Source: Ditylenchus dipsaci
Lineage: Eukaryota; Nematoda; Chromadorea; Rhabditida; Anguinidae
Reading direction: 5' to 3'
NCBI GenBank assembly: GCA_004194705.1
Contig: SADC01001275.1
Coordinates: forward strand, 496,001 to 560,000
DNA: 64,000 bases
Part shown: piece after piece, positions 24,801 to 34,660 of the stretch
Position numbering within the stretch: position 1 is the first letter of the stretch
Layout of the letters: each line of letters starts with the position of its first letter
The notes under the pieces: generated by a model
Seen by the model: only the letters and a program-made list of their open reading frames with translations
The model's database searches: none
What the model was told of the DNA's origin: nothing
Position numbers and translations under genes: made by a program

Positions 24801-25590
24801 GGTGAAGGCTAAATATTACATTATAATCTCTATAAACAACACCTCCTTTAATAACAACAACCTCGACTTTGATAACCGATATTTTAATCCAAATCAAATA
24901 TTTCATACTCCTAAAAATCTCGAAAATTTATCTTCATCAGCATCGTGGTTTTCAAAAAATAGTATATATTTTTTGTTTATTGCGTGCCCATGTAATTACT
25001 TTTAGGTATTGATGTCGCTTGCCAGACTGCACGTGTATTGCTCTTAGACCTTCTTGATTCTACAAGGATTCTAGTTTTTTCGACTATCTTTTCGGGGCTT
25101 TAGCCGCTTTTTGACTTTTGGCAAGGGGAATAGATAAAAAAAAACATATACGGTGGTACCATCAACAAAAATGAAACCATCAGCAGGCTTCCGGCACAAT
25201 AATCAATAAAAATTGTCTTACCTTAGTTAGTCATCGAAGATTTTTTAAAAAGCAATGCTTGAAACAAAGCAAAAGCATTTTAATCCCTGTAAAACAAACA
25301 AAGCAACTAGTTATGCTGAAAGAAGACTAATTGAACTAGGTGGTCATTGCCTTGCTCCCATCCCTCAGCCATGCAATCAGTCACACCTAGCCCACTCAAT
25401 GGACCACAGCTTCAAGCTGTCAACTTATGAATGGACAACAAAAAAGTGGTACACATTAAGGCTATTCAACAACATAACTAAGTTTTGCTGCACCAAAAAC
25501 AAAAAAATATTGCTAAAGTCTTATCTACATTTGCGAATACTTAAAAAGGTATAAGTCATGCGCCAAATATTATGGAGAAGGATTTTGACT
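21830..25590. other. Gene-poor region
   Basis: Apart from the SINE-like segment at 22506, I see no gene with recognisable domains. The ORFs at 23147-23500 (-) and 25255-25554 (+) have no supporting similarity. At 24729-24792 a small imperfect hairpin (TAATAGAGCC ... GGCTCTATTA) followed by ACACGGTAAA may be a worn TACCGTA-family MITE. The segment near 24100 (ACAGGGTGGCCCGAATAA) resembles a mariner-type end without a partner. Confidence 0.4.
22506..22580 (+). repeat. tRNA-derived SINE head
   Basis: TGGCGCAGTGGATAAGCG is a textbook pol III A box/D-arm, and GGCTCGATCTC about 35 bp downstream fits a B box. The segment after 22580 has no tRNA 3' half and may be the SINE body. Only one copy was noticed in this window, so the SINE call rests on the promoter-like boxes. 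Confidence 0.5.
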
Positions 25591-25741
25591 TACAAGAGAA
25601 CCTCACAAAGTGTCCGTAAGCTATTGAAAACCCTTATATACAATTCGATAGCTATTCACGATAGCTCACTCACAGCGCCATCAAGTCACATTTTTGACTG
25701 TATCATCACTATAGATATAATAATTCTACTCTACTTTCAAA

Positions 25742-27533
25742 CAGGGATGGCTATTTGTATCCTAAGTGGTCAAAAGGCTACAAAATAGGCACACAAATGT
25801 GCCTATTTGTGCCTAAATGTTCCTATATATAATATAGTGAAATGTGCCTAAATTATGGTATGTGCCTACTTTAGGCACATACCTATTTAATTTTGTACCC
25901 TTTTTAGGAACATTCCTTCATATAGGTCCTGTTTCTTATAAGAATATGGCTTATTCTCTCATAATGCCTTTTTTGAAATACCAGTTTTATTGAGTGATAT
26001 CAGCAGACTAATAAGAAAAATTCAATTTACAAATAAATCAAGTAAAAACCAATTTTAAAGTAGCAATAAAAGTACTTTGATTGTTAAGTTCAATGTGTGA
26101 CGTGAAATGTAAGTCAAGTACAACCCGAACATTACAAATTTAGTTATTAAAAATAAGAAAAATATAAGTTTTTTTTTTACTTATTCTATTCGTTTGTTCG
26201 AAACCAAGTTCCTCCCTCAAAATGAACAAATCCAGGATAAATCTATCCATTTTCGCCAAAAATATGAACTTCATCCCATCTTCGTGTGATGTTCAAGAGA
26301 AAGTGTGGCTGTTGACACCTGAGCTACAGAGCGACTTGGACGAACTGTTAGTACATAGAGATTAATGCACTGTTTTTCTGATTTTATGAAAATGTTCGAA
26401 ACTGTATTAATGGATTTACAGGTAATTACAGGTTCGCATATCACCAATATTAGTAGTAGATTTTCACAGGCCGACCAAAGTGTCACGTTACAATTATCAT
26501 ACCTCGAATTGAAAATTTGAAAAAAAAACTAAAGGCTTCTGACGCCGCATTCCACTCTACGTTAAAGGGTGCTTAGGAATGGCAGCTCTAGAGGCCTTAA
26601 ATATAAAAATTTCTTGTATGGACGCTACTATACCACTTGCTGCTTCTTATTTAGACCCATTTGGAAAGCCTCAGATAATCCATATTGAGAAGGAAGTGCC
26701 TGACTGAAGTTTCACAAAAGAAATTTATGAGATATACTTTGCTTCATTAAACAAAAAAATATAGGCTTCTGATCATGTAAGAAGACTAGCACAAAAGTAT
26801 GCTGAGCAATGCTCAAACGTAAATGGACCAAGAGAATGTGACTTTCAAGTTATGCAGGAAGACTCCTTCATACAGGAGTTTACTCTTTATTCGTTTCTTT
26901 ACAGTGTTAACCAAGAAATTCTTCGATTCTGGAAAGATAACCAAAAAGTTTACTTTTATCAAAACAGTTACATCGTGTATACTTATTATTTAGAACTTTC
27001 CAAACTTATCTCAGCTAGCCAGGGAAACCATGTCTATGCCGGCATCGAGTGCTCCAAGTGAGCGCACCTTTTCGACGTTGGGTAACAGATTTACAAAACA
27101 AGCTATCAGCTAACAAAACATCATCATTAATCACTTTACGCTCACTCATCAAGAGCGATTTTTTCGTAACTTCCTTATCTGCTAATATTACTCAATAAAA
27201 ATGGCATTAATATACAAAAAGGCATAACAAGCACAATTTTCAAGAAGAAAAAGACAGCGTTCCTAACAGGAGCAACACCTACATAATGAAATTTTCCTAA
27301 AAAAGGAACAAAATAAAATAGGAATGTGCCTAAAATAGGCACATACCTAAAAGAAACACAGGACCTATATGAAGGAATGTTCCTAAAAAGGGTACAAAAT
27401 TAAATAGGTAGCAGGCACATTCCACCATGTTATCACATAGGCACATTTAGGCACATTAAGGCACAAATAGGTACATTTGTGTGCCTATTTTGTGGCCTAT
27501 TTTGACTACTTAGGATACAAATGGCCATCCCTG
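25742..27533 (+). mobile_element. hAT-type DNA transposon, 1.79 kb, defective
   Basis: Terminal inverted repeats begin CAGGGATGGCTATTTGTATC (left) and, inverted, CAGGGATGGCCATTTGTATC (right), and extend about 200 bp with subterminal arrays of GTGCCTA/TAGGCAC. A perfect 8-bp target duplication, CTTTCAAA, flanks it (25734-25741; 27534-27541), as expected for hAT. The interior holds only a broken transposase. A perfect duplication and well-kept ends suggest a fairly young insertion. Confidence 0.9.
26575..27180 (+). pseudogene. hAT transposase C-terminal remnant
   Basis: Pieces in shifting frames match the end of hAT transposases: AASYLDPFGKPQ (the 'LDPRxK' position), EILRFWKDNQ, and near 27040 ASSAPSERTFSTLGNRFTK, the hallmark of the hAT dimerisation region. 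Stops and frame changes between them, and the absence of the N-terminal zinc finger and most of the catalytic core, show it is dead. Confidence 0.75.
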
Positions 27534-27689
27534 CTTTCAAATTCATTTTTATTCCCTTAAAAAGCCCAGGCCAAAAACGGATGTATAAGTCAAATAAGGA
27601 TTTTCGAAGAGCTATCGAATGGTATATAAGAGTTTTCAATAGCTTACGGACACTATGTGAGGTTTCCTTGTTAGTGATTCTTTGTTTGT

Positions 27690-28259
27690 GTGTAAGAAGA
27701 AAGCAATGCATGAAACTTTTAAAAATAGCTGAAAGTGCAAACCAAATACCAAATTGCAGGTTCTGTATGTGTGAAATGATGAAACCAAGATAGCAGCTCA
27801 CAATACAAAATAAAAATAGGATGGGGTTTCAAGGTTATGCGGTCACCATTCGCCTACATATAAATATAATAATCCTGAAGAAGGGTGGTGCTCTACATGG
27901 TATAGACACGCATGCATATATCAACTGGAGAAGGATAGCATAATTGAATGCATTTTATGTCAACAAAATACAGTTTTTCGAATATTTTGAGCCTTTCCTT
28001 TTGGCTGCAACTATTTATGATCAATTTTTGGAATTCTGTAAACATAGGTCGACTCAGAACGCAATTTTTCGGTATCTTATTGATATTTATTCATAAAAAA
28101 CAAGACTGTTTCTTGGTCTTCTCTGTTGTTTAGGTTCTGGTCTGTGGAGAGCCCCTGGATCAGGGGCGTCCCAGAACTTCTCAGTATTTTTTTGGAATTC
28201 ACGGCATGATCATATACAAGCCTAGACTCAAAATGAAAGTCTACTTCCATTAGTTTTTT
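27690..28259. other. AT-rich spacer, nothing recognised
   Basis: No gene, RNA or repeat that I can support. Confidence 0.4.
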
Positions 28260-28263
28260 TTAA

Positions 28264-28636
28264 AGGGCCATTGCCGTCTCCGACAACGGTTGTCCTCCGC
28301 CAATTCAAAAAATTTCCTAATCATTGAACTTTTGTACGGATTTTTCAACTTTGTTTTTAATTAACTCTACCTAAAATGAAATTCTAGGCCTTATTTTCTT
28401 AGAAACCAAGTGTAAGGAGGTTGGTTGAGCGCCCTCCCAGGAATAACTAATGAAATAACGAGTCAAGGATTAATAGCCCGATAGCTCAGTGGTAGAGTTG
28501 TTGTCGTAGGTTCGATTTCTACTCGGGGCATCACATTTTTCCTTTACTTTTACTCAAGTTGAAAACACAAGCTCAATGATTGGGCGAAATTTTTTGAATT
28601 GGCGGGGGACAATCCAGAACGCGTGGCCATGGCCTT
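28264..28636 (+). mobile_element. TTAA-flanked MITE carrying a tRNA-like sequence
   Basis: Ends AGGGCCATTGCCGTCTCCGA and, inverted, AAGGCCATGGCCACGCGTTC. TTAA flanks both sides (28260-28263; 28637-28640). Inside the ends, GTCCTCCGCCAATTC and GAATTGGCGGGGGAC pair, and the latter block also occurs in the MITE at 18641. The centre holds a tRNA-like gene (28476-28530). Confidence 0.75.
28476..28530 (+). ncRNA. Shortened tRNA-like sequence lacking the anticodon arm
   Basis: GCCCGATAGCTCAGTGGTAG is a strong A box/D-arm, and GGTTCGATTTCTACTCGGGG gives a T-arm, B box and the 3' side of an acceptor stem that pairs with the 5' GCCCGA (one C short). Only about 9 nt separate D- and T-arm, so no anticodon arm can form. 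Pol III transcription is possible; decoding is not. Confidence 0.55.
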
Positions 28637-28640
28637 TTAA

Positions 28641-30460
28641 CAGAATAACAGCGGCTTGTAACAAGTGTTGATTCTGACTCAGTTTTTCATGCTGAACACA
28701 ATGGGCCCTTTTCGCTTCAAATAGGTAAAAACAAAAATTCGATTCTGAGTCAATCTAATCTGAAATATTTCGAAATGCGACCAAAAATTGAATTCGGGCA
28801 AGAGAAAAGAATGGAAAAATATTTTTTAACCTCAGTTTGATCATATAGAAATAAGCAAAAATATTTAATGTGTATTTAAAAAATACAAAAGAGGATCTAC
28901 CTGAAAGATCAAGTTAATTAGACAATCAAACGAAGAAAAATTGAGGAAAATAGGAACCGCTATTCTCCTCATCCACCTTATTTCGGATGGTGCTACTAAA
29001 CCACCTCCTGCTGCTTTTTACAAGAGCAAAAAAGCTGATTTCATATAGCTGCGCTTCTATTTTTATTTGAAGAAACTGGTATATTGAAGAGGAGCAAGGT
29101 AAAACTGTTGAATTTATAAAAAAGACATTTTTTAAAGATTTTTGACAAAATATATTTCGTCGGAACTTATTTAGTCCGGAGGGCGCATTTTTCACTTACA
29201 AACGACTCCTAACTGATTTTTTAAGTTCAAAACGATAAGAATGTTATTTTCTGACACTTTTCCACGGGGGGGGTGGGATGGTGGGTGGTCAGGTGGGCAC
29301 GTGCTTCTCCACACCCCCCCCCCCCCTCCCGTAGTTTTTTCCCCCTGCGCACCCTTCGGGGCGCAGGGGGCTTGGGGTTGAGATGCGCACACCCAAATAC
29401 CTTAGCCTTCAAGTGTCTGGGCAAAGTATTCGATAAATTAGATGAGAATCATCAGTGGCGTACGCAGGAATTTCTGACGGAGGGGGCACCAGGACATTTT
29501 TAGGCCATTTTACCTTCTCCGTTTTTAAAAAAATCGGACAGGGGAGCATGTGATCCACCACCTCCCCCCCCACCCTCCCTGGGTAAGCCCCTGAAATCAT
29601 ATTTCCCTAAAACACAATAATAGAAGTTTTCAATATTTTGTAGACAAAAAAGAAAAGAATGCAATTTTTTAGATTGCAACATCAGCTCAGCCAGTTCTCT
29701 TTGATTTTAGCGCTGACAAGAAGCATAAGGGCTGGCCGCACCTAAGAAATTTTCTCCTTGTGCTTTGCCTAACACAAACTGGTGCAAATAGTTCCTTTGC
29801 TGATTGAATATAGAAAAAAGTGTGGGATGGGCGAAAAGAATAATATTTTATTCTATGGAATCTAGGTGCTCAGAGCGCTAAAAATAACGCTTAAGGCTTG
29901 CTCACAATAGTTATAGAAAGTCACATGTCAATATTCAGAACTTAAATTTTCTGAAATGTTTTTTATAACTGTGAAGGACGTAGAAAAGATAGAGATAGAA
30001 AAGATCACTTCGCAGAACGAAAAGATGTTGTGAACTCAAGAGTTACGAAACCTCGAAGAATTCAACATCCGACTTCTTACTTTTAAAAGGCATGCAAGGG
30101 GGCTATAGACAAATATGTGTTCCCCTAAAACAAAAAAATTCAAAATTTTGTCTCCAGTCAATAAATTTGTCCCCTTGCGATGGGACTGCCTTTTCCATTT
30201 TTCATACCCAGCTGCTGATTTAGCTTGGTGACCAAGGCATTTTTTTTTAATTTGTTTAACCGAGACAATATTTTTGCGTGAAAAGTATTTAAAAGTGTAA
30301 ATAAGCAGTTTTTTACCTTTTGCAAAGAAAATAGTACAATCGAGTACTGGGGTTATTGTGCGAGCGCTCCGAATTTCGATACTTTCGATGCATAGGAAAC
30401 CACATAACATTATTTGAAACTAAACTACATTTTTAGCTTTTTGAATGTTTGAAAAGCAAC
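28641..30460. other. Repeat-rich spacer downstream of RPS18
   Basis: Holds low-complexity C and G runs (29265-29345), a hairpin GCACCCTTCGGGGCGCAGGG (29348-29367) also seen at about 63740, and a segment GTGGCGTACGCAGGAATTTC at 29455 followed by a G-rich patch, a style of sequence common in DNA transposons. The ORF at 30036-30410 (-) has no recognisable domain. No gene called. Confidence 0.4.
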
Positions 30461-30464
30461 TTTC

Positions 30465-30470
30465 TTTATT
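30465..30470 (-). terminator. Poly(A) signal of RPS18
   Basis: TTTATT on the plus strand, AATAAA on the gene strand, 80 bp after the stop codon. Confidence 0.6.
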
Positions 30471-30549
30471 TTAATCTAAAACTTAAAACTCATAAACAAT
30501 AGTAACACGGTCAATTTCTGGTGCAAGCAGCATGGAAAACCTCCTGTTC

Positions 30550-31744
30550 TTAACCTCCCTTCTTCTTGGACACTCCAACAGTGCGTCCCTTGCGACCAGT
30601 GGTCTTGGTGTGCTGACCACGCACTCGCAGACCCCAGTAGTGGCGCAGACCTCTGTGTAGACGGATCTTCTTCATCCGCTCAAAGTCGTCACGGTACTTG
30701 CTTTCCAGGTTGGTCGACAGAATCTGCATAGAGTTAAATTAGTTTGAAATTAGCTAGTGTAAGTGAGGCTACCTGACTGTTCTTGCCGTCCTTGATGTCT
30801 TTTTGTCGATTGAGGAACCAATTGGGGATCTTGTACTGGGTGGGGTTGAGCATGATGTTGGTCAACTTCTCCATGTCATCTTCCGACAACTCTCCAGCCC
30901 GTTTGTGCACGTCCACATCAGCCTTACGGCACACTGCAAATGCAAACCGACGGCCAATTCCCTAAATCACAATATTTTTTATACATTTAATTATAGTTAT
31001 GTAGCAACGTGGTAATGGTTTGATTTTTTAAAGACAGCTAAAAAAATTGTTTAAAGAGGAATCCTACGCCAACAAGTCTGATTTCAAATTTTTGAACTCC
31101 CGGGAACCACATGGAAAACAAAAAATTTAAACTATCCACAGTGGGTCGGACTAAGCAAATTTAAATTGGCCTTATATTCGTATGAAACACTCGGAATTCA
31201 AGCACCTGAAATGAGACTTACTGGCGTGGGCATGCCCGTGAGTTACACAACAAATAAATGCGGAGACCAGCAATTTTTTTTGTCCTGTTTTTCAAATTGG
31301 TTCACACCAGCTATGATATTGATGACCTTATATAATTTTTAAAATCACGCAGAGAACTTCAGAGGGAAAGAAAAGCACTGCTGGCCTTAATTTTTTTCGT
31401 GTGACGCACGAGCATGATTCTTTAACAATTTAAATTGATACTAAAATCAAGAGGCTTAGATTGCTGGGATAGGACCCACTTGCCCAGGAAAGCATTGTTT
31501 TTCGAGAATCCACGCCTCAATACTCGTATATATTTGATCGTATATTAGATACAAAGCCACTAAAATTTAGATTAATGAAACCTGTTTTCACACTAATTTT
31601 CTTTTAAACACAAATGATTGCTTATCCAAATCTCTTTCTTACTTTGATGGCGGTCAAAGCATAAGGCACCTTTCGGTTACCATCGATGTTGGTGTTCATG
31701 ACACGATGAATGTGCTGGAACTTCTCCGGCATTATCAGCGACAT
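30550..31744 (-). CDS. RPS18: 40S ribosomal protein S18 (uS13)
   Basis: Small-subunit head protein contacting the P-site tRNA region and forming an inter-subunit bridge. Three coding exons: 31643-31744 (ATG), 30773-30961, 30550-30723 (TAA), all GT-AG with phase 0 joins except the ordinary codon flow. The product has 154 residues against 152 in human. It reads [90 protein letters not shown], matching the family from end to end. No frameshift. It is the cleanest gene in the window. Confidence 0.97.
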
Positions 31745-31992
31745 GATTGCTCTGAAAGTGACCCCTAATTAGCAAATATAAAAATTAAGAAGGTATTGTA
31801 ACTTAGCAAATGTATTGTTAGATATATTGAAAAAAATTCTACTTCTTCATTATCGTACAATGGGAAACATTCCACTCGAGACAAAATTTCCTTTTTAAAA
31901 ATTCCTTTTCGAGACCACGAACGCTCTCGAATTTATTTTCTGAAGTTCAATTACACTCCACGCTTCCAATAAGGTCACGCTTCGGGACTCAC

Positions 31993-32015
31993 CTGAAGTG
32001 ACTTTACTAAAAGGG
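31993..32015 (-). promoter_or_regulatory. 5' TOP leader exon of RPS18
   Basis: On the gene strand CCCTTTTAGTAAAGTCAC is followed by CTTCAG and a consensus donor GTGAGT (31992-31987). A matching acceptor TTTCAG lies 7 bp upstream of the ATG (exon from 31751). A transcript starting at the C run near 32015 would carry a 5' terminal oligopyrimidine tract, the hallmark of growth-regulated (mTOR/LARP1) ribosomal protein mRNAs. Confidence 0.65.
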
Positions 32016-33311
32016 AAACATTAACATCGCAGCATCGTTAATCGGCTAGGGGATACTTGTCAAAAAATGAAATTTGTCAAAGCAAAATTGGGCACAACAA
32101 GTATTGGCAAGCCAATACTTGTTTTCTAAACAAAGTAGGTAAACATATGCCAAGCATAGTCTGACAGCTAAAACGTTGAAGATATGGTTTGGGGCGTTTT
32201 TTAGCTAGGCAATTTAGTGTACTCATTCCCTCAACAACTCAGTTGAGCTTGCCAAATGTCATTTTAACAAATTTCATTGTTGACAAGTCTTCCCCAGCCA
32301 TTAATAGACAGTCTGAAAAAGCTCAGATCGACCTTAGGAACTGTTATTGGAGCGAAGTACTTTCTGAGTCTGATATTTTTTAGTTTTTATAAATTGTCGG
32401 ATTTAAAAAAAATACCAGAGCGTGTTGCAGTAACAGGAGAAAAATTTCAAAAATGTGATATTGTTAAAAATCACTGAAATTTGTAAAGACCCATCAAACC
32501 CCGAGTTTGCTGTGGACAGCAGCACTTATTGCTAATTTGCATTCATAAATGTGTTCGCAATCGGTGGCCAAAAGCAGTAGCTAAAGTGTGACCACAAAGA
32601 GCAGTTCTTCTTCACTGGAGCAAATTATATTTTATCAATTTTTAATCCAGAACATGTAAACAAATGACAGGTCTTGAGTAAACAAATCTTACTCAACACT
32701 CCTTCCATTCACTTCCAGCCCTTGAATGTGTAAATGCCTAACAAGAAAGTGACCACCTCAGTGTCTTTACATTCTGTTCTCTCACAGCAGGGTTGCTCGA
32801 CGTGCGTCTTCAGCCAGTCCATGGCACCAGGCTCACTTGAGACGAGGCGCTTGAGACCGGTGTCCTACTTCAGCAAGAGCTCCCCGTTCACTTCTTAAAT
32901 CTTTGCGGAGTGCGTAGCTCGAGATATCTGAACAAATACAAAGAAGTTTCTCAGTACACATCTCACAGACGGGTCAACACAAACAACAGCACAAATCAAC
33001 TGATGATGAGACTGACTTCTACGCGCTTTCGGTCAAAAGGTTTCCACACAGGACAAATCCGTTCAATTTCGGTATATTTGCTGTCGCAAACCCTATTCCC
33101 TTACAAGTTACAGCCATTTGAAGATGAGCCGTTATCAAATGCCTGATACCATAATCTCTGAGATTTAGCGGCAGTAAACTATTGTGACACACATGCAATT
33201 AACTGTCAAAAAAAACCCTGCTTCTCTTTCACAAGATGCTAAGCTATGACCATTTTTCGTACTTGCGTGACAAGACAAGAATCGGCTGTATAATGAGTAG
33301 AACATTTATTA
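32016..33311. other. RPS18 upstream region
   Basis: The first part must hold the RPS18 promoter. 32770-32900 is less AT-rich and contains open but unrecognised reading on the minus strand (for example VSSEPGAMDWLKTHVEQ). It may be a gene relic; I cannot name it. The rest shows nothing clear. Confidence 0.35.
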
Positions 33312-34047
33312 CTGGCAAAGTGTACTATTCGCGAAATGTGGATTTGAAAAACGTATATTTCAAATAGCGAAGAATTGGCGAAATGCTAACTCGATTTTTT
33401 GACAACTCACACAATCGTAATTCGAATTATGAAGAACTCGCAAAAATTATATTTTGCATATAATTATCTTCGTGATAAGTGGTTTTGTATACTGGTTGAC
33501 TCGCAAAACTTATTTTTCGAGTGAGCGTCACTCGAATATCATTTTTATCACCTTCGATCACCTTTTATCACCTTCGATCACCTTTTATCACCTTTTAGCC
33601 CCTTCGATAGATTTTCAAAGCTATTGATTTGTTTGTCCACTTAAAAGAACTCGGAAGTCAGCATGCCCATCCACTTGCAGAGCTTGTTGTGATTCATTAG
33701 ACACCAGCAGGTCGTCATCGCTCGAATCGCCAAATACATTAATTTCCTCACCGCTAGAGTGATCCATCAAAATCTGATAATAAACTTCTTTTAGAGCTTC
33801 GATATGAGATAGAAGCTCGTAAAATGAAAATATTGCAGGTGCCAAATATTGATGTGATTAAAAAAATAGTTCTCAGAAGTAAATTGCCCAAAAAACAACC
33901 AATTCAAACTACTTTTTCACGAGTTATCCAAATTCGAATTACTTTTTGTGCGAGTTCTTCGTTTTCCGAGTGACACTGTCCCAGTTTGGCGTTTTGCCAG
34001 TTTGACATTTTGCCAATTACATTTGTGCGAATCGAACACTTTGCCAG
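33312..34047. mobile_element. Inverted-repeat element with CTGGCAAAGTGT ends
   Basis: Left CTGGCAAAGTGTACTATTCG and right, inverted, CTGGCAAAGTGTTCGATTCG. The arms stay similar inwards for about 130 bp (AATTCGAATT, GAACTCGCA). The middle holds a short tandem repeat (33549-33600) and a 74-codon ORF on the minus strand (33621-33845) with an acidic stretch, GDSSDDDLL, that could be the tail of a transposase. No catalytic domain remains. Confidence 0.6.
33549..33600. repeat. Short tandem repeat TATCACCTTCGATCACCTTT
   Basis: About two and a half 20-bp units in a row inside the element at 33312. Confidence 0.7.
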
Positions 34048-34259
34048 ATGTCGAAAATTCGGATTACAATATTCTAATCGATATACAGCCACAAGAATCT
34101 AAGAAACTACAAATTTTCAAATGGCTTTAGCGAAAATGTTTGACTACATTTTTTAAAACCGAAAATAGCATCATATGCAGCGTAAAATCCTGAGCCAATT
34201 CCACGAAGTGGTCGCTCGGTAGTTTTTTAGTGTTAAATCGAGGGTATAGTCACTTATAC

Positions 34260-34512
34260 TACCGTAAAACCTCTAATAGTAACCCCCCCCCCCCCGCCAA
34301 TTCAAATTCGCGTTTTCTGGCATTGTGTTTTAGAACCACTTTTTCAAAAATTGTCTGAGCAAGTTACCACGCATTTGGTAGCTCATCTCACTGGCTACAA
34401 AATGGGTGGTGACTTGCATAAAAGCATTCTTCAAAAAGTGGGTCAAAAACACAATGCCACAAATACGATTTTGAATGAGGGGGCGGGGGCTACTATTAGA
34501 GGTTTTACGGTA
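34260..34512. repeat. MITE of the TACCGTA family
   Basis: Left TACCGTAAAACCTCTAATAG and right exact complement (CTATTAGAGGTTTTACGGTA). C run then G run just inside the ends. Both copies of GGTTCTAAAACACAATG-like inner sequence also face each other (GTTTTTGACCCAC versus TGGCATTGTG). Confidence 0.8.
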
Positions 34513-34660
34513 TTTGGACTTCCAGCCAAATCGAGTTCACGATCCTTTTCGGAAATCTTATACATTATTATATTCGATAAGATAATAAATATAGAGAAAA
34601 ATTCCAAAATGTTCTTTTTTAACTTCTTCTCTCAGCTTTCAGTTAAAAAAAATTGTTGTG

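Larger units (their letters stand above)
25594..27680. repeat. Palindromic repeat split by the hAT insertion
   Basis: The left arm at about 25594-25670 (CCTCACAAAGTGTCCGTAAG, ACCCTTATATACAATTCGAT) is the inverted match of 27600-27680 (CTTACGGACACTATGTGAGG). The hAT element lies between the arms, so it inserted into the loop or inner arm of an older foldback repeat. Confidence 0.7.

Noticed and set aside
25255..25554. 99-codon ORF on the plus strand
   Set aside because: No recognisable features and runs into a palindromic repeat.
30036..30410. 124-codon ORF on the minus strand downstream of RPS18
   Set aside because: No recognisable domain, no splice context, and composition typical of AT-rich noise.
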